Shown: positions 8,103-15,941 of the stretch, piece by piece
Layout of the letters: each line of letters begins with the position of its first letter
How positions within the stretch are numbered: the stretch's first letter is position 1
Assembly: GCA_023461275.1 (NCBI GenBank)
Contig: JAEYMI010000009.1
Location: 1 to 38,392 of the forward strand
From: Actinomycetes bacterium
GTDB taxonomy: Bacteria > Actinomycetota > Actinomycetes > Mycobacteriales > Mycobacteriaceae
Length of the DNA stretch: 38,392 nucleotides
Reading direction: 5' to 3'
Position numbers and translations under genes: made by a program
The notes under the pieces: generated by a model
The model's input: the letters and a program-made list of their open reading frames with translations, nothing else
The model's database searches: none
What the model was told of the DNA's origin: nothing

Positions 8103-9607
8103 TCACCCAACACCTACAGATCGGCGACCTGATCGCCAGGGCGGCCCGTACTTTCGGTACGGCGCCGGCCCTGATCCAGGGCGCGCGGACGGTGAGCTTC
8201 GCGGAGTTCGACGAGCTCACCGACCGCCTCGGCACCGCACTGCTCACCCGTGGGCTCGAACCCGGCGACCACGTCGCGGTCCTGGTGCCCAACGGAATCA
8301 ACGGTGTCGTCACCTATTACGCGCTGGCCAAGGCCGGACTGGTCCGGGTGCCGCTCAACGCTCGCGAGACCGACGTCGAACTGGCCTACAAGATCACCGA
8401 CTCGCAGGCGAGGGCGCTCATCACCGATGGCCGCACTCCGCACGAGACCGAGATCCTCATCGGCACAGACGAACTCGACGGCATGATCGCCACGGCGCCA
8501 TCCGGTCCGTGTCGCGTGCAGCGTGGTCCGGAGGATCTGCTCCGTCTCGCCTACACAGGCGGCACGACCGGCAAGCCGAAGGCCGTGATGCTCACGACCC
8601 GAAGCGAATTGGCCGAGGTCGACAACTTCCTCGTCGACCTGCTGCCCGATCTCGGGCCATCATCGGTGATGCTGCACGCCGCTCCGATCACGCACGGCAG
8701 CGGCGCGTTCTTCCTGCCGCACCTGGTCAAGGGTGGATGCAATGTCATTCTGGAGAAGTTCACTCCCCAGGGATTCATCGACGCCGCCATCCACTACCGG
8801 GCCACCGCTACGTTCATGGTGCCCACGATGATCGCGATGGTCGTCGAAGATGCTGTCGTCGACCGTGATGCGCTGTCGCTGACCCGGCTCTGCTACGGCG
8901 GTGCGCCGATCGCGCCGGCGTTGCTGGCCAAGGGGATTGACACTCTCGGACCGGTGTTCGCGCAGCTGTACGGACAGGCCGAGGCGCCGCTGGCGATCAC
9001 CTGCCTTCAGCCGGCCGAACACACTCCCGATCGTCTCGCCTCGGCGGGCAAGGCCTACACCTTCGTCGAAGTCGATATCCGTGATGCCCAGGGTAATTCA
9101 CTGCCGGCCGGCACCGCGGGGGAAGTGTGCACCCGCGGACCACACACCATGAGCGGCTACTGGCAACGGGCAGAGGCGACCGCCGAGACGCTCGGCGCGG
9201 ACGGCTGGCTACGCACCGGCGACATCGGACAGCTCGACGAGTCCGGGTTCCTCTACCTGCTCGACCGCCGGCACGACGTCATCATCAGCGGCGGCTTCAA
9301 CGTCTACCCCCGCGAGGTGGAGGACGTCCTCGTCAGTCACCCCGCGGTCCGCGAGGCCGCCGTCGTCGGTATCGATGACGCTCGGTGGGGCCAGAAGGTG
9401 GCCGCCGCTCTCGTCGTCCGCGAATCGGTCTCCGAGCAAGACATCGTCGACTTCTGCGACGAGCGCCTCGCCGGATTCAAACGTCCACGCCACATCGAAT
9501 TCTGGGACGAACTCCCCAAGAGCTCGGTCGGAAAGTCGTTGCGCCGCAGCGTGCGAGACACCATGGCCGATCTCACGCACCGCACCCCGGAGGTAGAAAA
9601 TGCTTGA
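8099..9607 (+). CDS. AMP-forming acyl-CoA synthetase
   Basis: A 502-residue member of the ANL superfamily, of normal length. It has the phosphate-binding loop YTGGTTGKPKAVML, the core LYGQAEAPL (A5-like), GWLRTGDIG, the hinge region DRRHDVIISGGFNVYP, and the C-terminal catalytic lysine in PKSSVGKSLRR (Lys479). It activates a carboxylate to an acyl-adenylate and then the CoA thioester. The GTG start overlaps the preceding stop by four bases. In this operon the likely substrate is the acid made by the biotin-dependent carboxylase, perhaps a beta-keto acid, by analogy with benzoylacetate-CoA ligase after acetophenone carboxylase; specificity is inferred. Confidence 0.9.
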   Translation: MITQHLQIGDLIARAARTFGTAPALIQGARTVSFAEFDELTDRLGTALLTRGLEPGDHVAVLVPNGINGVVTYYALAKAGLVRVPLNARETDVELAYKITDSQARALITDGRTPHETEILIGTDELDGMIATAPSGPCRVQRGPEDLLRLAYTGGTTGKPKAVMLTTRSELAEVDNFLVDLLPDLGPSSVMLHAAPITHGSGAFFLPHLVKGGCNVILEKFTPQGFIDAAIHYRATATFMVPTMIAMVVEDAVVDRDALSLTRLCYGGAPIAPALLAKGIDTLGPVFAQLYGQAEAPLAITCLQPAEHTPDRLASAGKAYTFVEVDIRDAQGNSLPAGTAGEVCTRGPHTMSGYWQRAEATAETLGADGWLRTGDIGQLDESGFLYLLDRRHDVIISGGFNVYPREVEDVLVSHPAVREAAVVGIDDARWGQKVAAALVVRESVSEQDIVDFCDERLAGFKRPRHIEFWDELPKSSVGKSLRRSVRDTMADLTHRTPEVENA

Positions 9608-10208
9608 CACAACCCAACTGACCCTGCATGGACTGACCCTGCGACAACTCGCCAACGCCGAGCAACTCGCCGACATCCTCGATCTCGACGAGGCCACGGT
9701 GACAAGTAATCTCGAGTCCGCGGTGGCCGACGGCCATGTGATCGCCGCCCGCGGGTCGTACATGATCACCCCGGCCGGCCGCAGCCACCTCGACGAGCTC
9801 TACCCGACGGCCTTCGCCGACGAGCGTGCCAACGCCGAACTCGTTTCCACGCTGGCCGATTTCGAGCAGGGCATCAACAAGCAGATGCTCAAGCTGATGA
9901 CCTCCTGGCAGACCATCACCGTCGACGGCGCCGAGCAGCCCAACGACCACTCCGACGCCGACCACGACGCCAAGGTCATCGACAAGCTGGCCCGTCTGCA
10001 CGAACGGGCCGAGACGATCCTGGCCCCGTTCGCCGGTGCCGACCCACTTGTGAAGCGGTTCGTGTCGCGGCTTGACGCAGCGCTGCAACGCGTCGATCAG
10101 GGCGACCACGACTACGTCAGCAACGTGCGTCTCGACTCGTATCACACCGTCTGGTACCAGATGCACGAGCACTTGCTGCGGATGATGGGCGAGGAGCGCG
10201 ACGAATGA
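9600..10208 (+). CDS. Small winged-helix/helical protein of unknown function
   Basis: A 202-residue, acidic, mostly helical protein. Residues about 8-65 look like a winged helix (LTLRQLANAEQLADILDLDEATVTSNLESAVADGHVI, then SYMITPAGRSHLDELY). The rest is helical with several His and Asp residues. It lacks a recognisable catalytic motif. It overlaps the ligase by eight bases and the dikinase by four (ATGA), so it is made stoichiometrically with them. Because it sits directly before the dikinase inside a metabolic operon, it could be a small accessory subunit, as PpsC is for phenylphosphate synthase, rather than a transcription factor; both options remain open. Confidence 0.6.
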   Translation: MLDTTQLTLHGLTLRQLANAEQLADILDLDEATVTSNLESAVADGHVIAARGSYMITPAGRSHLDELYPTAFADERANAELVSTLADFEQGINKQMLKLMTSWQTITVDGAEQPNDHSDADHDAKVIDKLARLHERAETILAPFAGADPLVKRFVSRLDAALQRVDQGDHDYVSNVRLDSYHTVWYQMHEHLLRMMGEERDE

Positions 10209-11959
10209 CCGCGCACGTCATCGATCCCACGGTGCTGCGGATCACCGAACTCGACGGCGAACCTGCCCGAGAGTTGGTGGGCGGCAAGGCATGGAGCCTC
10301 TGGCGGATGAGCAACCTCGGGCTGCGCGTCCCGCCGGCGTTCGTCATCACCACCAAGTCGTGCAGCGATTACTTCTCCGGCGGCCGATGCCTGACCGATG
10401 ACCTGTTCGACGAAATCGTCGACGGCATCAAGTATCTCGAGGATCGGACGGGCCGCACCTTCGGCCGCGGTGAGCATCCGCTGCTGGTCTCGGTGCGCTC
10501 CGGCGCGGCCGTCTCGATGCCGGGCATGATGGACACGATCCTCAACCTCGGCATCAATCCCGACACCGAGACAGCGTTGGCCGCCGAGACCGATCACCCC
10601 GACTTCGCCGCCGACGTCCACCGCAGGTTCTGTGCGCTCTACGGAAAACTGGTTGCCGGGTGTCTGGACGATCTCGAGGATCTGCCCGACACCGCAACGG
10701 TTCTCGCCGCCATCGAGGACGAGACCGGGGCACAGGTACCCGCCGATCCGATGGTCGCCCTGCGTGAGGCGGTGACCGCGGTCTTCGATTCCAGCCAGTC
10801 CAAGCGGGCCAAGGCCTACCGCGCGCACTACGGAATCCCCGACGACCTCGGCACCGCGGTCACCGTGCAGGCCATGGTGTTCGGCAACCTCGACGACGAT
10901 TCGGGTACCGGGGTGCTCTTCACCCGCAACCCGCTGACCGGCGATCGCGAACCTTACGGCGAGTACCTGCCACGCGGACAGGGTGAGGACGTGGTGTCCG
11001 GCCGGGTCACCCCGCGACCGTTGTCCTGGCTGGCCGAGCAGCGTCCCGAGCTGCACACCGAATTGATCACCGCCGCAACGCTGCTCGATACCGAAGGTCG
11101 TGACGCCCAGGACATCGAGTTCACCGTGCAGCACGGTGTGCTGTACCTGCTGCAATCCCGGCCGGCCAAACGCACCGCGCAGGCGGCCATCCGGATCGCC
11201 ACCACACTGGTCGGCGACGGCACCATCGATCCGGCCACGGCATGCAGCCGGGTCAGCGCCGAGCAGGTACGTCACCTGCTGCGGCCGTCGATCGATCCCG
11301 ACGCGATCGGTGACACCACCCCGCTGGCCACCGGAGTTTCGGCCAGTCCGGGTTACGCCGTCGGGCGCGTCGTCCTGACAGCCGATGAGGCGCAACAACA
11401 TCCGGGCAGCATCCTGGTCCGCGAATCGACCAGCCCGGAGGACGTGCACGGCATGATCGCGGCAGCGGCGGTGGTCACCGAGAACGGTGGCTCCACCTCA
11501 CATGCCGCCGTCGTCTCCCGCGCCCTGGACACCCCGTGTGTCGTCGGATGCGGTGCGGGCACAGCGAAGTCGTTGGCCGGCAAGATCGTCACCGTCGACG
11601 CCACCGGCGCCCGCGTGTTCGACAGGGAGATCCCCGGGCAGGCCGCCACCATCGACGACGACCCGGACCTGGCCGCGCTGCTCGGCTGGGCCCGTGACCT
11701 CGCACCGATCGTTGCCGTGCACCCCGACGAAAGTGGCAGCGCCAGTATCGGTGCCGCCGACTTCGACGCCGACGCGGCTATCGGCGCCGTCGGCGACGTG
11801 CCGACGATTCCGCCGGGCACCCGGACCGTCGTCGGTGCCTACTTCGACACCGACGCCGGTGTCGCCGCCGCCCTCGACGCCGGTGTGACGACGATCCTCA
11901 CCCGCAACCCCCTGCCCGTGCTGCTGGCAGCGCTGGCACACCGAAAGGCCACCCGATGA
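10205..11959 (+). CDS. PPDK-like ATP-grasp/phosphohistidine kinase without the PEP/pyruvate barrel
   Basis: A 584-residue protein, against about 870-900 for true pyruvate phosphate dikinase. Residues 20-330 are the PPDK ATP-binding region: GGKAWSLWRM, SVRSGAAVSMPGMMDTILNLG, SGTGVLFTRNP, QGEDVVSGRVTP, QDIEFT and LQSRPAKRT. Residues about 375-470 are the swivel domain, TENGGSTSHAAVVSRALDTPC with catalytic His433. In place of the PEP/pyruvate TIM barrel is an unrecognised segment of about 110 residues. It can therefore phosphorylate its histidine from ATP but cannot itself complete the PEP/pyruvate reaction; the acceptor must lie on another subunit. The three swivel/substrate modules of this cluster are the evident candidates (inference). 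Coupled by ATGA overlap on both sides. Confidence 0.85.
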   Translation: MTAHVIDPTVLRITELDGEPARELVGGKAWSLWRMSNLGLRVPPAFVITTKSCSDYFSGGRCLTDDLFDEIVDGIKYLEDRTGRTFGRGEHPLLVSVRSGAAVSMPGMMDTILNLGINPDTETALAAETDHPDFAADVHRRFCALYGKLVAGCLDDLEDLPDTATVLAAIEDETGAQVPADPMVALREAVTAVFDSSQSKRAKAYRAHYGIPDDLGTAVTVQAMVFGNLDDDSGTGVLFTRNPLTGDREPYGEYLPRGQGEDVVSGRVTPRPLSWLAEQRPELHTELITAATLLDTEGRDAQDIEFTVQHGVLYLLQSRPAKRTAQAAIRIATTLVGDGTIDPATACSRVSAEQVRHLLRPSIDPDAIGDTTPLATGVSASPGYAVGRVVLTADEAQQHPGSILVRESTSPEDVHGMIAAAAVVTENGGSTSHAAVVSRALDTPCVVGCGAGTAKSLAGKIVTVDATGARVFDREIPGQAATIDDDPDLAALLGWARDLAPIVAVHPDESGSASIGAADFDADAAIGAVGDVPTIPPGTRTVVGAYFDTDAGVAAALDAGVTTILTRNPLPVLLAALAHRKATR

Positions 11960-12510
11960 GTGACCAGACCACCGACACCACACCACGTTTAAGTCCCGAC
12001 GACATCAGCGAACTGCTCCGGACCTTCGCCGCATCCGGTTGGACCGGTATGCGGCTGACCGCCGGCGACGTCACGATTGCCGTCGGAAAGGACGCTGCGC
12101 CACCGGAACCCGCGGTCACGAATGCTGCTGGGGCGAACGCTCAAGCTGCCGTGGCGGTATCGGCTGCACCCGCACCGGCCCCGCAGCCCGCGCCGGTCGT
12201 AGCAGTTCCCGCAGCCAAGGCGCCGGCTGTGGCGCCTCCCGCTGCAGCAGAGATCGACGAGACCGGTCTCACCGCAGTCACCTCGCCGACCGTCGGAGCC
12301 TTCTGGACTGCACCCGATCCCGGGTCGGCGCCGTTCGTGACCGTCGGCTCCCAGGTCGCTGCCGGCGATCAACTGGGCATCGTCGAGGTGATGAAGCTGA
12401 TGAATCCGGTCATCACCGACGTCGCAGGCGAAGTCGTCGCGATCCGTGCCGCCAACGCCGCGATGGTCGAGTTCGGTCAGACCCTGTTCCTGATCCGGCC
12501 CCATGAGTAG
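11956..12510 (+). CDS. Biotin carboxyl carrier protein subunit
   Basis: A 184-residue AccB-like protein. A short N-terminal region (1-45) resembles the AccB head, followed by an Ala/Pro-rich flexible linker (about 48-98) and a biotinyl domain. The biotin-attachment motif is EVMKLMN, with Lys147 as the acceptor; this is the usual E(A/V)MKM motif with Leu after the lysine. Its layout (PxxGxF near residue 111 and a protruding loop) is like AccB. It is coupled by ATGA overlap to the dikinase and by eight bases to biotin carboxylase. It carries carboxybiotin between the next two gene products. Confidence 0.92.
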   Translation: MSDQTTDTTPRLSPDDISELLRTFAASGWTGMRLTAGDVTIAVGKDAAPPEPAVTNAAGANAQAAVAVSAAPAPAPQPAPVVAVPAAKAPAVAPPAAAEIDETGLTAVTSPTVGAFWTAPDPGSAPFVTVGSQVAAGDQLGIVEVMKLMNPVITDVAGEVVAIRAANAAMVEFGQTLFLIRPHE

Positions 12511-13978
12511 TTCCCAAGCGCTGAGTAGTCCGCCGGCACCGAGCAGCTCACAGGCATTGGCCGAAAGGCCGCGCACCGCGCCGGCCGGGACCCCCGTCGC
12601 GGCACTGCTGAGCCGGGTATTGATCGCCAACCGCGGCGAGATCGCGGTTCGGGTGATCCGCGCCTGTCGCACACTGGGACTCGAGAGCGTCGTGGTCGTC
12701 TCCGATGCCGACCGGGACTCGATGGCCGCCGCCCTCGCCGACCGAGCCGTCTGCATCGGAGCGGCGCCGGCATCGTCGAGCTACCTCAACTCCGACGCGG
12801 TGCTGGCGGCGGCGCTCGGTACCGGCTGCGATGCCCTGCACCCCGGTTACGGATTCCTCTCGGAGAACCCGGAGTTCGCCCAGCGGTGTGTCGACGAGGG
12901 GCTGGCCTTCCTCGGACCGGCACCGCGGATTGTCGCCGGCACCGGCGACAAGGCTGCCGCACGCGAGATCGCCCGCAGCGCAGGTGTTCCCGTGCTCGAA
13001 GGTTCCGACATCACCACCAGCCCCGACGACGTGGTCGTCGCGGCTCGTCGGATCGGGTTCCCGGTTATCGCGAAAGCCGTTGCCGGCGGCGGTGGTAGGG
13101 GAATGTCGGTGGTCGCCAGCGAAGATGAACTCCGCCGACGCCTCCCGACCGCGATAGCCGAGGCCACCGCGGCGTTCGGTGACGGCCGGATCTACGTCGA
13201 GAAGTTCATCGGCCGGGCCCGACACATCGAGGTGCAGGTAATCGGCGACAAACACGGCAACGTGGTCCACGTAGGCGAACGTGACTGCAGTGCACAGCGT
13301 CGACACCAGAAGGTCATCGAGGAATCGCCGGCCCCTGGACTATCGGACAGCACACGGGCCAATATCCACACGGCCGCAGTCCGGTTCGCTGAGGCGGTCG
13401 AACTCGACAGCGCGGGCACCGTCGAGTTCGTCTACGACTCCGACACCGATGACTTCGCCTTCCTCGAGTTCAACGCGCGCATCCAGGTCGAGCACCCGGT
13501 CAGCGAAATGGTGTCCGGCATCGACCTCGTCGCCGAGCAGATTCGGGTCGGCGCAGGCTTGCCCTTGTCGTTCACCCAGGATGACGTGGTCGCGTCCGGC
13601 CATGCCGTGGAGGCTCGCGTGATGGCCGAATCTGCTGCGCGAGGCTTCATCCCGACGCCCGGCACGATCAGCGACTGGGCGCCGCCATCGGGTATCGGCA
13701 TTCGCGTGGACTCGCACTGCCGTACCGGCACCGTCATCAGCCCGTACTACGACTCGATGATCGCCAAGGTGATCGCCTATGCACCCACTCGGGAGCAGGC
13801 GATCAACCGGCTCGACGCGGCACTGCGCGAACTGCGCGTCGACGGCGTCACCACCACCATCGACTTCACCGAATTCCTACTGCACCACAACACCTTCCGG
13901 AACGCCCTGACCACCACCCGCTGGATCGACCAGACCGGCGTCGACGAGTTCCGAAGCACCTTGGAGGAAACCACATGA
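12503..13978 (+). CDS. Biotin carboxylase subunit
   Basis: A 491-residue AccC-type ATP-grasp protein that carboxylates biotin on the carrier protein with ATP and bicarbonate. Motifs: VLIANRGEIAVRVIRACR at the start of the core, HPGYGFLSEN, the glycine-rich loop AVAGGGGRGM, ERDCSAQRRHQKVIEE, and EFNARIQVEHPVSE. About 35 Ser/Pro/Ala-rich residues precede the core; this extension arises from the overlapping start at 12503, and a later start cannot be excluded. It stands between carrier and carboxyltransferase genes, with ATGA overlap to the latter. Confidence 0.93.
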   Translation: MSSSQALSSPPAPSSSQALAERPRTAPAGTPVAALLSRVLIANRGEIAVRVIRACRTLGLESVVVVSDADRDSMAAALADRAVCIGAAPASSSYLNSDAVLAAALGTGCDALHPGYGFLSENPEFAQRCVDEGLAFLGPAPRIVAGTGDKAAAREIARSAGVPVLEGSDITTSPDDVVVAARRIGFPVIAKAVAGGGGRGMSVVASEDELRRRLPTAIAEATAAFGDGRIYVEKFIGRARHIEVQVIGDKHGNVVHVGERDCSAQRRHQKVIEESPAPGLSDSTRANIHTAAVRFAEAVELDSAGTVEFVYDSDTDDFAFLEFNARIQVEHPVSEMVSGIDLVAEQIRVGAGLPLSFTQDDVVASGHAVEARVMAESAARGFIPTPGTISDWAPPSGIGIRVDSHCRTGTVISPYYDSMIAKVIAYAPTREQAINRLDAALRELRVDGVTTTIDFTEFLLHHNTFRNALTTTRWIDQTGVDEFRSTLEETT

Positions 13979-15474
13979 ACAGCTACCTCGACTGCGCCGA
14001 CCAGGCCGTCGGCGGCCGCCGCACGATCGACATCATCGACCAGACCCTGCGTGATGGACCGCAGAGCTGGTGGGGCATGAAGATGACCAAGTCCATCGGA
14101 TTGCCCATCGCCGGTGAACTCGACCGCACCGGCTTCCACACCATCGACCTCGTCGGCAGCTCGATCTTCGAAGTCCTGGTTCGGCATTGCAAGGAAGATC
14201 CGTGGGACCAACTGGTCTCGCTGTCGAAGGCCATGCCGCACACCACCGTCCGCGCCGGCACCCGCAGCAACGGCATCGTCACCTTCGGTCTCACCGCCGA
14301 CAGCGTGATGGACCTGTGGGTGGAACGACTGTGCGCGCACGGCATCGGCAGCTTCTGGATCTACGACGGCCTGTTCAATACCGACAAGATCGGTCGCCTG
14401 GTGAAGGTCGCGCAAAGTCACGGCGCCCAGGCACTACCGTGCATCCTATACGCGGACAGCCCTTTTCACACCGACGACTACTACGCTGACCGCACCCGTG
14501 AACTGGTCGCGCTGGGCGCCGACGGCATCGAACTCGAGGACGCCGCCGGGCTGCTCACCCCGGAACGCACCCGCACCCTCATTCGCGCGATCAAGCAGCA
14601 GGCCGGTGATCTGCCCGTCGAGGCACATTTCCACTCCAACAACGCACTGTCGCCGCTGAACTACCTCGAAGCGGTGCTGGCCGGCGCGGACCGGGTACAC
14701 ACCGCGAGCCGTCCGTTGGCCGCGGGTGTCTCGTTGCCGTCGACCGAGAACACCATCGCCAACCTGCGCTACGCCGGATTCGACGTCACCATTGATGATT
14801 CGCGGCTGCCGGCCGTCGAGAAGCATCTGCTCACCGTCGCCGGCATCGAGGACATCCCGGTCGGCACGCCGGCCGAGTTCTCGCTCTTCCAATACCGCCA
14901 TCAGCTCCCCGGCGGCATGGCCGGCACCTTCAAGGCCCAGCTCAAGGACCGCGGCATGGAGGAACGCTTCGAAGAGGTGCTCGACGAGATGTCGCGTATC
15001 CGCAAGGAACTCGGCTATCCGGTGATGGCCACCCCGTTCTCGCAGCTCGTCGGTACCCAGGCGGTACTGAATGTGGTTACCGGAGACCGTTATTCGGTGG
15101 TACCCGACGAGGTTCTGCTCTACGTCAGCGGCTTCTATGGCAAACCCGTAGCGCCGCTGGACCAGAATGTGCTCGACAAGATCATGGACAGCCCCAAGGC
15201 CAAGACCTACCAGGACTGGGAGCCGCCGCAGCCGGAACTCTCCGAACTACGCAAAAAGTTCGGCAAGGACATCTCCGACGACGAACTCATCCTCCGGCTG
15301 CTCGTCCCCGAACACGACATCGACGTCATGCGCTCCACTCCGCAACGCACGGTGGACTATTCGCTGACCAGCCGCGAGATGGCCAACATCAAGAAGCTGA
15401 TCTCCACCTCTGTCGGCGCCTACCTGCACATCGAATCGGGCGGCTTCGAACTCACCCTGCACGGTGACCACTGA
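13975..15474 (+). CDS. PYC/OADA-type carboxyltransferase subunit with altered metal-site lysine
   Basis: A 499-residue DRE-TIM barrel carboxyltransferase related to the pyruvate carboxylase and oxaloacetate decarboxylase alpha subunit, including the PYC_OADA C-terminal region. The first-strand motif is DQTLRDGPQS (Asp27; the family usually has RDGHQS or RDAHQS). The metal-binding HxH is His218/His220 (EAHFHSNNA). The family's carboxylated metal-ligand lysine in (I/L)KDMAGLL is replaced: the motif reads LEDAAGLLTP with Glu188. The GADRVHTASRPLAAG segment aligns with the D(T/S)AxxxMSxGTSQP region. No biotin domain is fused; the separate carrier is two genes upstream. It transfers CO2 from carboxybiotin to an acceptor that, given these changes and the context, is probably not pyruvate. 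Confidence 0.88.
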   Translation: MNSYLDCADQAVGGRRTIDIIDQTLRDGPQSWWGMKMTKSIGLPIAGELDRTGFHTIDLVGSSIFEVLVRHCKEDPWDQLVSLSKAMPHTTVRAGTRSNGIVTFGLTADSVMDLWVERLCAHGIGSFWIYDGLFNTDKIGRLVKVAQSHGAQALPCILYADSPFHTDDYYADRTRELVALGADGIELEDAAGLLTPERTRTLIRAIKQQAGDLPVEAHFHSNNALSPLNYLEAVLAGADRVHTASRPLAAGVSLPSTENTIANLRYAGFDVTIDDSRLPAVEKHLLTVAGIEDIPVGTPAEFSLFQYRHQLPGGMAGTFKAQLKDRGMEERFEEVLDEMSRIRKELGYPVMATPFSQLVGTQAVLNVVTGDRYSVVPDEVLLYVSGFYGKPVAPLDQNVLDKIMDSPKAKTYQDWEPPQPELSELRKKFGKDISDDELILRLLVPEHDIDVMRSTPQRTVDYSLTSREMANIKKLISTSVGAYLHIESGGFELTLHGDH

Positions 15475-15941
15475 TGACACAGCGACCACTGATGACCGAA
15501 GCGAAGACCGAGCCGAAGAAGTCCCAGCTGACCGACCGACCGAACAAGCGCCGGCCCGGCGCGGCCGCCGGCGGGCTGTCCGTCGCCGAGTCGCGACCAC
15601 AGCTGACCGACGGTCTGCTGCGCGGTGCCCGGTGCACCGCGTGCGCACATGCGTTGTCGCAGAGCGATGTTCCGTGGTGCCCGGTCTGCTACTCGGCCAT
15701 CGAGCCGTGCGGTTTCACGCCGGCGGGCACGGTGTGGGCGGCGACCACCGTTCGTATGCCGGTCGGACGCTGGAGTGCCCCGTTCGGCCTGGCCTACGTC
15801 GACGTCGACGACGGCCCGCGGGTGCTGGTGCACGTCGGTGCCGATCCGATCCCGCACGCCGGTGATCGCGTCGAATTCACCGACGACGAAGGAGATCTCG
15901 TGGCGGTTGAGATGGTGGCAGCTGGGGAGGAACGACGATGA
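15474..15941 (+). CDS. DUF35-type zinc-ribbon/OB-fold protein
   Basis: A 155-residue protein. A zinc ribbon (Cys54, Cys57, Cys69, Cys72 in CTAC...CPVC) is followed by an OB-fold (about 80-150, GFTPAGTVWAATTVRMP onward). DUF35/ChsH2-like proteins pair with SCP2-type thiolases or act in CoA-ester chemistry. The next gene is such a thiolase and overlaps by four bases (ATGA), so a heteromeric thiolase complex is likely. The first ATG overlaps the previous stop (TGATG); a second ATG at 15492 is an alternative, and the first 40 residues look disordered. Confidence 0.88.
   Translation: MTQRPLMTEAKTEPKKSQLTDRPNKRRPGAAAGGLSVAESRPQLTDGLLRGARCTACAHALSQSDVPWCPVCYSAIEPCGFTPAGTVWAATTVRMPVGRWSAPFGLAYVDVDDGPRVLVHVGADPIPHAGDRVEFTDDEGDLVAVEMVAAGEERR

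Noticed and set aside
10205..15474. Ordinary gluconeogenic PPDK plus pyruvate carboxylase or acetyl-CoA carboxylase
   Set aside because: The dikinase lacks the PEP/pyruvate barrel, the carboxyltransferase lacks the family lysine and is not of AccD type, and the genes sit in a catabolic operon with swivel proteins, ligase and thiolase.
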